The notes under the pieces are model-generated. The model made no database searches. It was given only the letters and a program-made list of their open reading frames with translations, and was not told the DNA's origin. Made by a program: the position numbers and the translations under genes. From JAPLJQ01 sp037143735 (GTDB lineage Bacteria; Desulfobacterota; Syntrophia; Syntrophales; UBA2185), in assembly GCA_037143735.1 (NCBI GenBank), contig JBAWYD010000010.1, positions 1 to 33,325 on the forward strand: a stretch of DNA of 33,325 nucleotides, given 5' to 3'. Shown piece after piece: positions 1 through 7,674 of the stretch. How positions within the stretch are numbered: position 1 is the first letter of the stretch; every line of letters begins with the position of its first letter.

Positions 1-576
1 CAATCAGCCATGAGCAGTACCATTGACGCTATTTCCATTATTGTTGAATCAAGGGATCCCTACACGGCAGGTCATCAAAGGCGCGTAGCTCAGCTCACCG
101 TGGCCATGGCCGGAGAATTGGGCTTATCGGAAGAAAGAATCGACTTGATCCGTATGGGTAGCCTGATCCACGATATAGGAAAAATATATATTCCCGCTGA
201 AATCTTGACAAAACCGGCACGATTGAACGATATCGAATTCGCGATGATGAAATCTCATCCGACCGTAGGTTATAAAATATTGAATAAAGTTGATTTTATT
301 CCAGTTATCGTTGATATGGTTTATCAACACCACGAAAGAATGGATGGTTCAGGATATCCCTTAGGGATTTCCGGTGATGAAATATTTTTAGAATCCAGGA
401 TTATCGCCGTTGCAGACACGGTTGAAGCCATGGCCAGCCACCGGCCATACAGAGCTGCACTGGGAGCAGCGGCTGCATTGGAGGAAATTAAAAAGCAGCG
501 GGGTTCTACCTTCGACGCTAAGGTTGTGGATGCCTGTCTGAAACTTTTTGAAGAACAAGGTTTCGCTTTTAAGTAG
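1..576 (+). CDS. HD-GYP domain protein (cyclic-di-GMP phosphodiesterase type), 5' end cut by window
   Basis: HD-GYP domains hydrolyse cyclic di-GMP, usually as the output part of a larger sensor or response regulator. From the ATG at 10 the protein is 188 residues and nearly all of it is the domain. The metal-binding HD pair is in HDIGK at residues 54-58, a paired histidine is at 107-108, and the GYP signature is in GSGYP at 113-117. The frame is already open from base 1 to that ATG with no stop, so an N-terminal sensory or receiver domain may lie outside the window. The whole metal-binding set appears present, so I expect an active enzyme. The domain call is firm; the substrate is inferred from the family. 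Confidence 0.85.
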   Translation, partial: QSAMSSTIDAISIIVESRDPYTAGHQRRVAQLTVAMAGELGLSEERIDLIRMGSLIHDIGKIYIPAEILTKPARLNDIEFAMMKSHPTVGYKILNKVDFIPVIVDMVYQHHERMDGSGYPLGISGDEIFLESRIIAVADTVEAMASHRPYRAALGAAAALEEIKKQRGSTFDAKVVDACLKLFEEQGFAFK

Positions 577-601
577 GATGAAGTATCGCCGACCCTCGGA
601 A

Positions 602-881
602 ATGCCGGCAGATGACAGAAGCCAAGGCACAAATATCATGGTAAGGGGCATCCGTTTGACGGCCAAAGGCAATCTTGATGACGGGAAGATTGTTTCCACC
701 CATCTGGAAAATCTCAACCGCCTGCCCGATACGGCGGAAGAAATTGAAACCATTGCCAGAGTCCTGGGAGCCGATCCCAAGCAGGATGTTTTTCTCAGGG
801 AAGATCGTGGCGAGTTATGCCCACCCTCTGTTCTGGGCGCCGTTTGTTCTGGTAGGGGATGGAAGCGGGAGCATGAAATGA
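602..881 (+). pseudogene. Collapsed CHAT-domain protein gene (internal deletion and frameshift)
   Basis: Two pieces of a CHAT (caspase-like, often TPR-linked) protein are joined in different frames. The first, about 636-797, encodes residues like NRLPDTAEEIETIARVLGAD, which resembles the segment of CHAT domains ahead of the catalytic part. The second, 801-881, encodes the usual CHAT tail, SYAHPLFWAPFVLVGDG, and ends at TGA 879-881. Everything between them, where the catalytic His and Cys would lie, is missing, and the frame shifts near 798. A longer reading frame continues to 904 but loses similarity after the join. The same tail recurs at 1920-2000. The family call rests on recognised motifs only. 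Confidence 0.65.
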
Positions 882-901
882 TTATACGGCTGAATATTCT
901 T

Positions 902-1030
902 TGACATTTATCAGGAGCAAATTACCTTGATACTGCCATGGAAAATCTGGCGCGTTACATCATCCGGGCGTCCTTCTCCCAAGAAGGGATGCAGTACCTG
1001 GATCAGGAGGGGAAGGTCGGGGTATTAAAC
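902..1030 (+). pseudogene. Fragment of an IS91/IS801-like (Y2) transposase
   Basis: The frame here reads YLDTAMENLARYIIRASF and then SQEGMQYLDQEGKV. This matches my memory of the late part of the IS801/IS1294-type transposases common in Desulfobacterota. It opens after an in-frame stop at about 899 without its own upstream portion, and similarity ends about 13 bases before the stop codon of the convergent toxin gene. No catalytic tyrosines or IS ends are visible. It is a non-functional scrap. An ATG at 938 would give a 61-residue product, which I do not think is a real gene. Confidence 0.55.
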
Positions 1031-1038
1031 ATTAATTT

Positions 1039-1314
1039 TTATCGATACACATCATCGTGGCTACCGATATCGAGGAGTATGATTTCCTTTTCGGTTATCA
1101 GAATGGTAAGGGTTATTCGGTAACTGTAGGTAAGGCTGATAGCGTGACAGCCATCCAGTTTACCGCACAGCGGATGAAGTTCCAGGCTTGACTGGAAAGG
1201 ATCTTCCTGAAGATTTCGGAGTACTTCAGCAAATCGAGTCTTCAAGTCGGAGTGTTTTTTGAAAAATTTGCGGGCTTGACGGAGAAACTGCCGCGGCGTA
1301 ACGATGCTGAACAT
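1039..1314 (-). CDS. RelE/ParE-superfamily toxin (type II toxin-antitoxin)
   Basis: This 91-residue protein has the size and shape of RelE/YafQ-like toxins, which cleave mRNA on the ribosome. Visible features are the basic helical N-terminus (RQFLRQARKFFKK), the central DPFQSSLELHPLCGKLDG turn, which resembles the usual leu-HpLkG-l-G segment, and the C-terminal strand and tail IILLDIGSHDDVYR, close to the GSHDEVY ending of the family. Its ATG (1312-1314) overlaps the antitoxin stop by one base, so translation is probably coupled. The gene is intact. Whether it acts as an mRNA endonuclease or binds gyrase like ParE cannot be settled by eye; the tail favours the RelE/YafQ side. Confidence 0.8.
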   Translation of the reverse strand: MFSIVTPRQFLRQARKFFKKHSDLKTRFAEVLRNLQEDPFQSSLELHPLCGKLDGCHAISLTYSYRITLTILITEKEIILLDIGSHDDVYR

Positions 1315-1586
1315 TAATCTGCCTCTTCTGCGTCAATAGCTTTCAGCAGGTCGTCAACGGTTTTGAACTTCTTCACCCTTCCCTCTTTTACATCATCCAA
1401 AGACGCGCGGACTCGGGCAATGTGGGCTTCCTTTTGCGTTGCGATCAATTCCTGGTATCTCTCTTCGGAAAGAACAACATATTGGGGCTGGTTATTCCTG
1501 ATAACGTGGACATCCCCCGCATCAATCAAATCATCTATCGCAGCAATACCGCGCCGCTTGATTTCCTGAGCCGGTATGATGTTCAT
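1314..1586 (-). CDS. Phd/YefM-RelB-type antitoxin
   Basis: A 90-residue antitoxin lies upstream of and coupled to the RelE-like toxin. The N-terminal part (MNIIPAQEIKRRGIAAIDDL, then a VHVIRNNQPQYVVLSEERY strand and helix) is the Phd/YefM-style DNA-binding fold. The acidic C-terminal tail (LLKAIDAEEAD) is the kind of segment that wraps the toxin. An AAGGAG ribosome site lies 7 bases before the ATG (plus-strand CTCCTT, 1594-1599), and a near-consensus sigma70 promoter sits just upstream. Such antitoxins normally bind their own promoter, alone or with the toxin. Confidence 0.8.
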   Translation of the reverse strand: MNIIPAQEIKRRGIAAIDDLIDAGDVHVIRNNQPQYVVLSEERYQELIATQKEAHIARVRASLDDVKEGRVKKFKTVDDLLKAIDAEEAD

Positions 1587-1623
1587 ATGAAAACTCCTTT
1601 TCGTACTTTATTTGATACCTACC

Positions 1624-1652
1624 TTAATACCGGAATGATCGCAATTTGTCAA
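1624..1652 (-). promoter_or_regulatory. Sigma70-type promoter of the toxin-antitoxin operon
   Basis: Read on the minus strand, TTGACA (1647-1652) is followed after exactly 17 bases by TATTAA (1624-1629). This is a perfect -35, a good -10 and ideal spacing, about 40 bases ahead of the antitoxin ATG at 1586. An antitoxin operator is expected to overlap it; no clear palindrome was identified. Confidence 0.6.
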
Positions 1653-1666
1653 CATAAAACCTCATC

Positions 1667-1876
1667 CTACTGCCGTTCCCGCAAGACCTTCGCCACAGCA
1701 TCGGCATAGATCTTATGCCCCTTCTGGCTCCACTTCTCCAAGATGAAGGGATACTGATACCAGGTCTTAACTTCCTCGATATTGGTCAGTGGCGGGGGGA
1801 TTGTCGCTTTGATCTGTTGGCGGATTGAAACTACAAAATTCAATTTGACAAACCTGCGTCTTTGCGGCTGAAACAA
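1667..1876 (-). pseudogene. Unrecognised C-terminal protein remnant
   Basis: The 69-codon frame has a protein-like second half (LTNIEEVKTWYQYPFILEKW, then a GHKIYADAV helix). The GHKIYAD piece is loosely reminiscent of the end of SGNH/GDSL hydrolases, but I cannot support that call. The first part of the frame runs into antisense of the duplicated CHAT tail, so the natural N-terminus is gone. I interpret it as a remnant left by rearrangement rather than a working gene. Confidence 0.3.
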
Positions 1877-2000
1877 GGACTTCTCCGGAGAGCTTTATAA
1901 AGAATTTGTACCCATAGGAAAGATCATGGTGAGTTATGCCCACCCCCTGTTCTGGGCGCCGTTCGTTCTGGTGGGGGATGGAAGCGGGAGCATGAAATGA
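1869..2000 (+). pseudogene. Second CHAT-domain gene tail, near copy of 801-881
   Basis: Bases 1920-2000 match 801-881 over 81 bases with five differences by my count. They encode the same end (SYAHPLFWAPFVLVGDGSGS, then MK and stop). The open frame begins after an in-frame stop at about 1866-1868, so only the last ~43 codons survive. The five differences are mostly at third positions, which suggests both tails come from related genes that were once intact. Confidence 0.6.
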
Positions 2001-2024
2001 CGCCATAAAGGTGATCCCCTGTAT

Positions 2025-3665
2025 CTACCTTGTCATGACCAGTTTCTGCTCTTCTTTGGGAACATACCATTTTATGAAATTATATCCGATCCCCAGGGGC
2101 GCAGGTTCAACGCCGCGGATGCGGGCATGGATAATCGGCAGGGCATCGGGAACATAAAGAAAGGTATAGGGCTGTTCCTCCGCCAGGATTTCCTGAATCC
2201 TGTCATAATATTTCTTTCTTTTGCCCTGGTCGAAGGCACCCCTGCCTTTTTCGATCAGGTCATCTATCTCGGCGTTTTTGTATGACACAAAATTGAGTTC
2301 CTGCGGTCCCGTTTTACTTGAATGCCAGACGTCATAAATGTCCGGGTCCAGGGGGATGGTCCAGCCCAGAATTGTTGCATCAAATCGCCGCTTATTAATA
2401 AAATCATTAACAAAAGCAGCCCATTCGAGGACCCTGATCTTAACCTTGATGCCCAATTCGCCAAGCCGCCGCTGTATGATCTCGGCGCACTTGCTGCGGA
2501 CTTCATTCCCCTGATTGGTAATGATTTCAAATACAAAGGGCTGACCGTTTTTATCCAGAATGCCATCACCGTCGGTATCCCGCCAGCCGGCCTGTGCAAG
2601 GAGTTCTTTTGCCTTCGCAGGATCGTATGGATACGTCTTTACATCGGGGTTATAGACCCAGGTGCCAGGCTTGAAAGGACCCGTTGCCGGCTTTCCCAGC
2701 CCAAGCAGAATCCCCTCTATTATTTCATCCCTGTTAATCCCGTAGGCAATGGCCTGACGCACCCTTTTGTCTGCAAACATCGGGTTTTTCAGATTATAAC
2801 CCAGATACGTATAGGAAAAGGACAGATAACGATATTTATTGAAATTTCTCCGGAATAAATTGTTTTCCGTCTGACGCATGTACTGAAGGGGTGTCAGGCC
2901 CATCCGGTCGATGCCGTTTGCCCGCAATTCAAGAAACATGGTGGCCATATCCGGGATGATGCGCATGACATATCCATCGATATAAGGTCTCCCCTCAAAA
3001 TAGTCCGGATTGGACACAAGTACAATCTTCTGGCCGGGTTTCCATTCCTTGAACATGTACGGCCCCGTTCCGACGGGATGACGCGCCAAAGGTGATGTCG
3101 TGATGTCCTTGCCTTGAAGAAGGTGTTTCGGCAGGATCGCATTGCTCCAGCTCATGAGGGCCGGGGCAAAGGGTTTATCATAGGTCACCCTGAGTGTATG
3201 GCTGTCAAGAACTTCAACCGTCTTGACCTTAAGAAAATCACCCGCATAGGGCGTAGGGGTACTGGGATCGATCGTGACCTGATAGGTAAATAGGACGTCT
3301 TCGGCGGTAAAGGGATAGCCGTCATGCCACTTCACACCTTTTCTAAGATGGAAAGTGATCACCAATCCTCCATTCGACACCTCCCATGATTCAGCGAGAT
3401 CACCAACAATGTTCAGGTCTTTATCATACTTGACCAGGCCGTTGAAAACCATGGACGCTATCTGGTGAGAGGTGTTGTCTGAAGAAAGGACGGGAAGCAG
3501 ATTGCTGGCGTCTCCGATGGACCCTTCCACCATGATATCCCCGTAAGCGGGGCGTGCATCAGATGAGCGAGTGACAGCATTCCCCTGATCTGATTGGCTG
3601 CAGCCCCACAAGGCCCCATTCGCAAGGATGAAAAAGATAAACATTATCGTTTTCAAATGTTTCAT
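2025..3665 (-). CDS. ABC transporter substrate-binding lipoprotein (peptide/nickel, SBP_bac_5 family)
   Basis: This protein captures an oligopeptide, nickel complex or similar ligand outside the inner membrane for an ABC importer. I place the start at the ATG at 3665, giving MKHLKTIMFIFFILANGALW followed by GC. This is a short signal peptide with a lipobox-like LWGC, so the mature protein should be lipid-anchored. An upstream ATG at 3722 would add 19 residues ahead of the signal. Family hallmarks include ESWEVSNGG, FHLRKGVKWHDGYPFTAEDV and VRQAIAYGINRDEII. The length (546 residues) is normal for the family. No permease or ATPase gene is adjacent, so its transporter is encoded elsewhere. The ligand is unknown. 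Confidence 0.85.
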   Translation of the reverse strand: MKHLKTIMFIFFILANGALWGCSQSDQGNAVTRSSDARPAYGDIMVEGSIGDASNLLPVLSSDNTSHQIASMVFNGLVKYDKDLNIVGDLAESWEVSNGGLVITFHLRKGVKWHDGYPFTAEDVLFTYQVTIDPSTPTPYAGDFLKVKTVEVLDSHTLRVTYDKPFAPALMSWSNAILPKHLLQGKDITTSPLARHPVGTGPYMFKEWKPGQKIVLVSNPDYFEGRPYIDGYVMRIIPDMATMFLELRANGIDRMGLTPLQYMRQTENNLFRRNFNKYRYLSFSYTYLGYNLKNPMFADKRVRQAIAYGINRDEIIEGILLGLGKPATGPFKPGTWVYNPDVKTYPYDPAKAKELLAQAGWRDTDGDGILDKNGQPFVFEIITNQGNEVRSKCAEIIQRRLGELGIKVKIRVLEWAAFVNDFINKRRFDATILGWTIPLDPDIYDVWHSSKTGPQELNFVSYKNAEIDDLIEKGRGAFDQGKRKKYYDRIQEILAEEQPYTFLYVPDALPIIHARIRGVEPAPLGIGYNFIKWYVPKEEQKLVMTR

Positions 3666-3830
3666 GAGCAGGGAGGTTACTGAATACAATCCTCTTTTGC
3701 AATGAAATTCTGCTTTTCCCATCAGGGATGACGTTCCTGTAAAAAATCACATTGCCATACAGGACAGCTTCTCCTATACTGCCCATAAACAACATGAACT
3801 TCCAATAATAATATGGTTATCGGAAAGACG

Positions 3831-4637
3831 ATGAAAATTGTGGCGACCGGCGATATTCATTACGACCTGATGCGAAACCTGACGGATCATGAAAAATTTT
3901 ATCATTTTATAGAAAACCTGAAAAGTGAAAACCCGGATGTGCTTGTACTGACGGGCGACACGGTGGGGCTCGGCTCCTCGAAACTTGAAGAATGTCTGAA
4001 TTTTTTTACTGACATTGCACCGGTGCGGCTCATGGTTTTCGGAAACCACGAATACTGGAGCTCTGAAGGTGATACATTCAGGCACCTTGAATACATGAAG
4101 GCCGGAATCAAGGGGTGCGGATTTAAACTTCTTGATGAACATCCGGAGATCATCGATGATATCGGCTTTGCAGGCAACTGCGCCTGGTACGATTATTCCT
4201 TTGCGGGGACGGAAGCGCCCCCCCGCTCATCATATGAAAAGAAGATGTACAGCGGGCACATTATCTGGAATGATGTCCATATGGTCAGGCTTGGAAAAAC
4301 GGACGGCGACTATACGGATGAACTCCTGGCCAAACTGGAAGGCGACATACAGGCCCTTGAATCCCAAGTGGATCAGATTATCGTCGTCACCCATCATATC
4401 GGATTTACGGAAATGCTGTCCATCCAGGAAGATTTTCCCGGGTTGAATTTTTGCAACGCCTTTATGGGCAATCGCAGACTTGGAGACATGCTCCTACGGC
4501 ATCCGAAGGTAGGATACCACGTCTGCGGCCACACCCACTTCACGAAAGTGGTCGAGAAAGAACATCTAATTTCAGTGAACCCGGGTTCAACCTATGACGA
4601 GAAAAAATTCCTGCCTGTAACAATCCGAAAGGGGTAG
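3831..4637 (+). CDS. Calcineurin-like metallophosphoesterase
   Basis: A 268-residue two-metal phosphoesterase. The metal-binding motifs are in order: GDIH at residues 7-10, GD at 42-43, GNHE at 71-74, a THH near 185-190 and GHTH at 233-236. I start at the ATG at 3831 because the fold begins immediately (MKIVATGDIH). An ATG at 3813 would add six residues. The substrate could be a nucleotide, phosphoprotein or lipid headgroup. It lacks the look of LpxH and sits far from the lipid A genes, so I do not assign that role. It is divergent from the substrate-binding protein gene, with about 165 bases between starts. Confidence 0.85.
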   Translation: MKIVATGDIHYDLMRNLTDHEKFYHFIENLKSENPDVLVLTGDTVGLGSSKLEECLNFFTDIAPVRLMVFGNHEYWSSEGDTFRHLEYMKAGIKGCGFKLLDEHPEIIDDIGFAGNCAWYDYSFAGTEAPPRSSYEKKMYSGHIIWNDVHMVRLGKTDGDYTDELLAKLEGDIQALESQVDQIIVVTHHIGFTEMLSIQEDFPGLNFCNAFMGNRRLGDMLLRHPKVGYHVCGHTHFTKVVEKEHLISVNPGSTYDEKKFLPVTIRKG

Positions 4638-4754
4638 CTCGGTACCGTATCGGGAATTTCTTGCCACAGCTGAGTTTTTGCCGCTTTATTACCTTTCCTT
4701 TCCTTTCTTGTTTATGATAAGAATAAAGATATCCCATATCTAAGAGCTATACAC

Positions 4755-6380
4755 ATGCCCGCAATGACCCGTAAAATGAAATGGACATATGATCATGTCA
4801 AGGGGAAGTTAGAACGAATTCCCTTTGGCCTGGCCGGCATGTGGGATATCCTGCATAACGCCATCCGGAATTATCGGTTCAACGGCAACGCCAATCAGGC
4901 GGCGGCGATATCCCTTTACGCCATCTTATCCTTTATCCCCCTCTTCATTCTGACCATTCTGGTGGTCAACTCTGTCTTCGGCTCCCATCCGCACATTCAG
5001 AGGGATCTGATCGAGATGATCCGGGGATTCCACCCCTATTTCTCCGAATCTCTGCTGACCCAACTGGGTCAGATAGAACAGAAAAAACGGATTCTCGGCG
5101 GGGTCGGGATTTTCGGTTTGATCTGGTTTTCCGCCACGATCTTCAGCGCCATCGAAACGGCCATGAACGTCATCTTCCGGTCGCGGAAATACCGGAATTA
5201 TTTTGTATCGAAGCTGTTGGCCATCGCCATGATCCCTATGGGATGGACTGTAGGCGTTGCCAGCGTGGGCATTACCTATATTGCAACCCTTCTGGCCAAA
5301 CAGTCTCTCCTGTCGCCTGACGGGTCCTTTGTCTTTCCCCTCCTTCACGGCGTTCTCTTCCGCTTCGTTTTACCGTATCTTTTGACGGTTGCATTCTTTA
5401 CCGTTGTATATAAAGTGATTCCCACGACAAAAGTCAGCTGGGGAAATGCTTTCATCGGTGCCGCAATTTTTTCCGCTCTGATGGAAATCGCAAAGCACTT
5501 CTTTACCTGGTATGTCGCCAATTATACCCGATACCATGTTATTTTCGGTTCCCTTGAAACGCTCGTCATCCTTGTCATATGGGTCTTTTATGTCGCCTTG
5601 ATCCTCCTGTTCTGCGCAGAACTCATTTCTTCTTACCAGAGGAGGGATCTGATCCTGCTCGAAAAGGCGTTCCTGAAACCGGAGAAAAAAATGATGAGAA
5701 TTGACGAGCGTCTTTTCCGGAAATTCGGACGGATGTATCCAAAAGGTTCCTACATTTTCAGGGAAGGAGACACGGATAAAGACATGTTCTACATCCTGAT
5801 GGGGCATGTCCGTGTGGAAAAAAAAGCCGGCCATGTGAAAAAGGTGTTGGCCGAATTAGGCGCCGGAGAGTATTTCGGTGAAATGGCGGCACTGATTGAT
5901 GCTCCGCGCACAGCCTCTGCCCAGGCCACACAAGACAGCAACCTGGCCATCATCGATGGGAGCACCTTTCGAAATCTTCTTCGGGAGAGCGAGGATGTGT
6001 CTCTTTTCATGCTCAAAGAGTTTTCAAACAGAATAAAGCATACGAACGTCGCTCTTGAAGAGTTGACTCAATCATGGGTGAAGCTGACGGCCATCATCTA
6101 TTTTATAAAAGAGTGGCCGTTACAGGATAACCGGAATCCTGTCAACGACCTCTCAAATTACACCAGGAAGGAACAGGGAGAGATTCAGCAGGTTTTGAAT
6201 GAACTCAGCAATCATGGAATACTGAACATCCGGGATGGGCGTATTGTCGAATTTCTCAAAGATCGCGCCTGGGATATGGTAACCCATCAGATTTTTTTCC
6301 AGGAGAGACGGACTGAAAAGCGCAAGTCGAACCTCCCCGACCCAGGGTCCGGGCATCCCGACAAGGACGTTGTCGAATAA
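4755..6380 (+). CDS. YihY/BrkB-family membrane protein fused to a cyclic-nucleotide-binding domain
   Basis: Residues about 30-300 form the YihY/BrkB membrane domain, with roughly six hydrophobic helices (near 48-70, 112-133, 155-181, 196-222, 228-254 and 263-292). The family contains no RNase despite the old RNase BN name, and its transport role is not settled. Residues about 325-430 form a Crp-type sensor: YPKGSYIFREGD and the phosphate-binding cassette FGEMAALIDAPRTAS, whose Arg is kept, so nucleotide binding is plausible. Residues about 435-505 resemble the helical and winged-helix end of Crp proteins (RKEQGEIQQVLNELSNHGIL), although a DNA-binding role in a membrane protein is doubtful. 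At 541 residues it is nearly twice the length of plain YihY. The sensor probably gates the membrane part. Confidence 0.85.
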   Translation: MPAMTRKMKWTYDHVKGKLERIPFGLAGMWDILHNAIRNYRFNGNANQAAAISLYAILSFIPLFILTILVVNSVFGSHPHIQRDLIEMIRGFHPYFSESLLTQLGQIEQKKRILGGVGIFGLIWFSATIFSAIETAMNVIFRSRKYRNYFVSKLLAIAMIPMGWTVGVASVGITYIATLLAKQSLLSPDGSFVFPLLHGVLFRFVLPYLLTVAFFTVVYKVIPTTKVSWGNAFIGAAIFSALMEIAKHFFTWYVANYTRYHVIFGSLETLVILVIWVFYVALILLFCAELISSYQRRDLILLEKAFLKPEKKMMRIDERLFRKFGRMYPKGSYIFREGDTDKDMFYILMGHVRVEKKAGHVKKVLAELGAGEYFGEMAALIDAPRTASAQATQDSNLAIIDGSTFRNLLRESEDVSLFMLKEFSNRIKHTNVALEELTQSWVKLTAIIYFIKEWPLQDNRNPVNDLSNYTRKEQGEIQQVLNELSNHGILNIRDGRIVEFLKDRAWDMVTHQIFFQERRTEKRKSNLPDPGSGHPDKDVVE

Positions 6381-6456
6381 AGCACAAAGAATTGTTGTAA
6401 CGATTCGACGGATAGGGTAGTACATTTAACAAACCTGATTTCAAAAGTTTCAATTT

Positions 6457-7644
6457 ATGATCGGTATTTCAAAACTATATTGCGGGGCGGTGGAACCCTC
6501 CGATGTTCTTCGTTATGGGAGAGAGTCTGAAAAGCTCCCCTCCCACCTTCTTCAGTTCTCAAGAGATAAGCGGCCCGTCGTGGTCTGGAATGTGACAAGG
6601 CGCTGCAATCTGAAGTGCGTGCATTGTTATTCAAGCTCTCAGAATATCCGTTATGATGATGAACTGACCACCGAAGAGGGAAAAAAGCTGTTATCTGATC
6701 TGGCTTCCTTCGGATCTCCAGTAATCCTGTTCTCCGGCGGGGAACCGACGATGCGGGAAGATCTTCCTGAACTGGCTCAGTTTGCCGTGGATAGGGGCAT
6801 GCGGGCTGTCATATCAACCAATGGGACCTTGCTGACGAAGGAAACGGTCGATATCTTTAAAAGGATCGGACTCTCCTATGTAGGTGTAAGCCTCGACGGA
6901 ATGAAAGAAATCCATGACCGGTTCCGGGGAGTTCCCGGAGCCTTCGACAAGACCATGACGGGAATCAGAACCTGCCAGGAAGCGGGAATCAAAGTGGGCA
7001 TTCGCTTTACGCTGAACAGGAAAAACATTCTTGACATTCCTTCCATTTTCGATCTCCTTGAACAGGAAAACATACCCAGGGCCTGCTTTTATCATCTCGT
7101 TTACTCCGGCCGCGGATCCAGGCTGATCGATGAAGACCTCTCTCATGAGGAAACCCGTAAGACCGTGGATCTGATCATGAACAGAACCCGTGATTTATTT
7201 GACCGGGGAAAACCGAAAGAAGTCCTTACCGTGGATAATCACGCCGACGGCCCCTACGTCTTTTTGAGAATGCAGAAGGAAAATCCGGAGCGGGCGGCGG
7301 AGATCATGACCCTCCTTCTTATGAACGAGGGTAACAATTCAGGAACAGGTATCGGCTGTGTGAGCTGGAATGGCGATGTCCATCCGGATCAGTTCTGGAG
7401 AAACATTACCTTCGGCAACGTGAGGGTGCGGCCATTCAGTGAAATCTGGACGGACACGTCCCATGATCTGATGCATCAATTGAAGGACAAGAAAAAATTT
7501 GTAACGGGCAGATGCGCCACATGCCGCTGGCTCGACATATGCGGGGGAAACTTCAGGGCCAGGGCGCAGGCGGTCACGGGTGACATATGGGCTCCCGATC
7601 CGGCCTGCTATCTTACAGAAAGAGAAATAGAAAAAAGTGGTTAA
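6457..7644 (+). CDS. ahbC: 12,18-didecarboxysiroheme deacetylase (AhbC), radical SAM/SPASM enzyme
   Basis: AhbC acts in the alternative heme pathway of sulfate reducers and archaea. It removes two acetate side chains from 12,18-didecarboxysiroheme to give Fe-coproporphyrin III. The radical SAM cluster site is CNLKCVHC at residues 50-57 (C50, C54, C57), with the GGEP motif in FSGGEPTMRE. The C-terminal SPASM-like cysteines lie in GIGCVSWNGD, GRCATCRWLDICGG and DPACYL. The N-terminus (MIGISKLYCGAVEPSD) and the invariant-looking LTVDNHADGPY segment match my memory of AhbC from Desulfovibrio. Length (395) fits. No other ahb, hemA or siroheme gene is in the window. Confidence 0.85.
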   Translation: MIGISKLYCGAVEPSDVLRYGRESEKLPSHLLQFSRDKRPVVVWNVTRRCNLKCVHCYSSSQNIRYDDELTTEEGKKLLSDLASFGSPVILFSGGEPTMREDLPELAQFAVDRGMRAVISTNGTLLTKETVDIFKRIGLSYVGVSLDGMKEIHDRFRGVPGAFDKTMTGIRTCQEAGIKVGIRFTLNRKNILDIPSIFDLLEQENIPRACFYHLVYSGRGSRLIDEDLSHEETRKTVDLIMNRTRDLFDRGKPKEVLTVDNHADGPYVFLRMQKENPERAAEIMTLLLMNEGNNSGTGIGCVSWNGDVHPDQFWRNITFGNVRVRPFSEIWTDTSHDLMHQLKDKKKFVTGRCATCRWLDICGGNFRARAQAVTGDIWAPDPACYLTEREIEKSG

Positions 7645-7674
7645 TCCAATCTGAAATTTGAACTTTACTCAAAA

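Noticed and set aside
938..1123. 61-codon frame from ATG 938 as a small gene
   Set aside because: Its first half is transposase similarity that continues upstream of the ATG, and its second half is antisense to the toxin gene.
3831..4637. Metallophosphoesterase as LpxH, the lipid A pyrophosphatase
   Set aside because: The motifs are general to calcineurin-like enzymes, the sequence around them does not resemble LpxH, and it is 9 kb from the LPS genes among unrelated neighbours.
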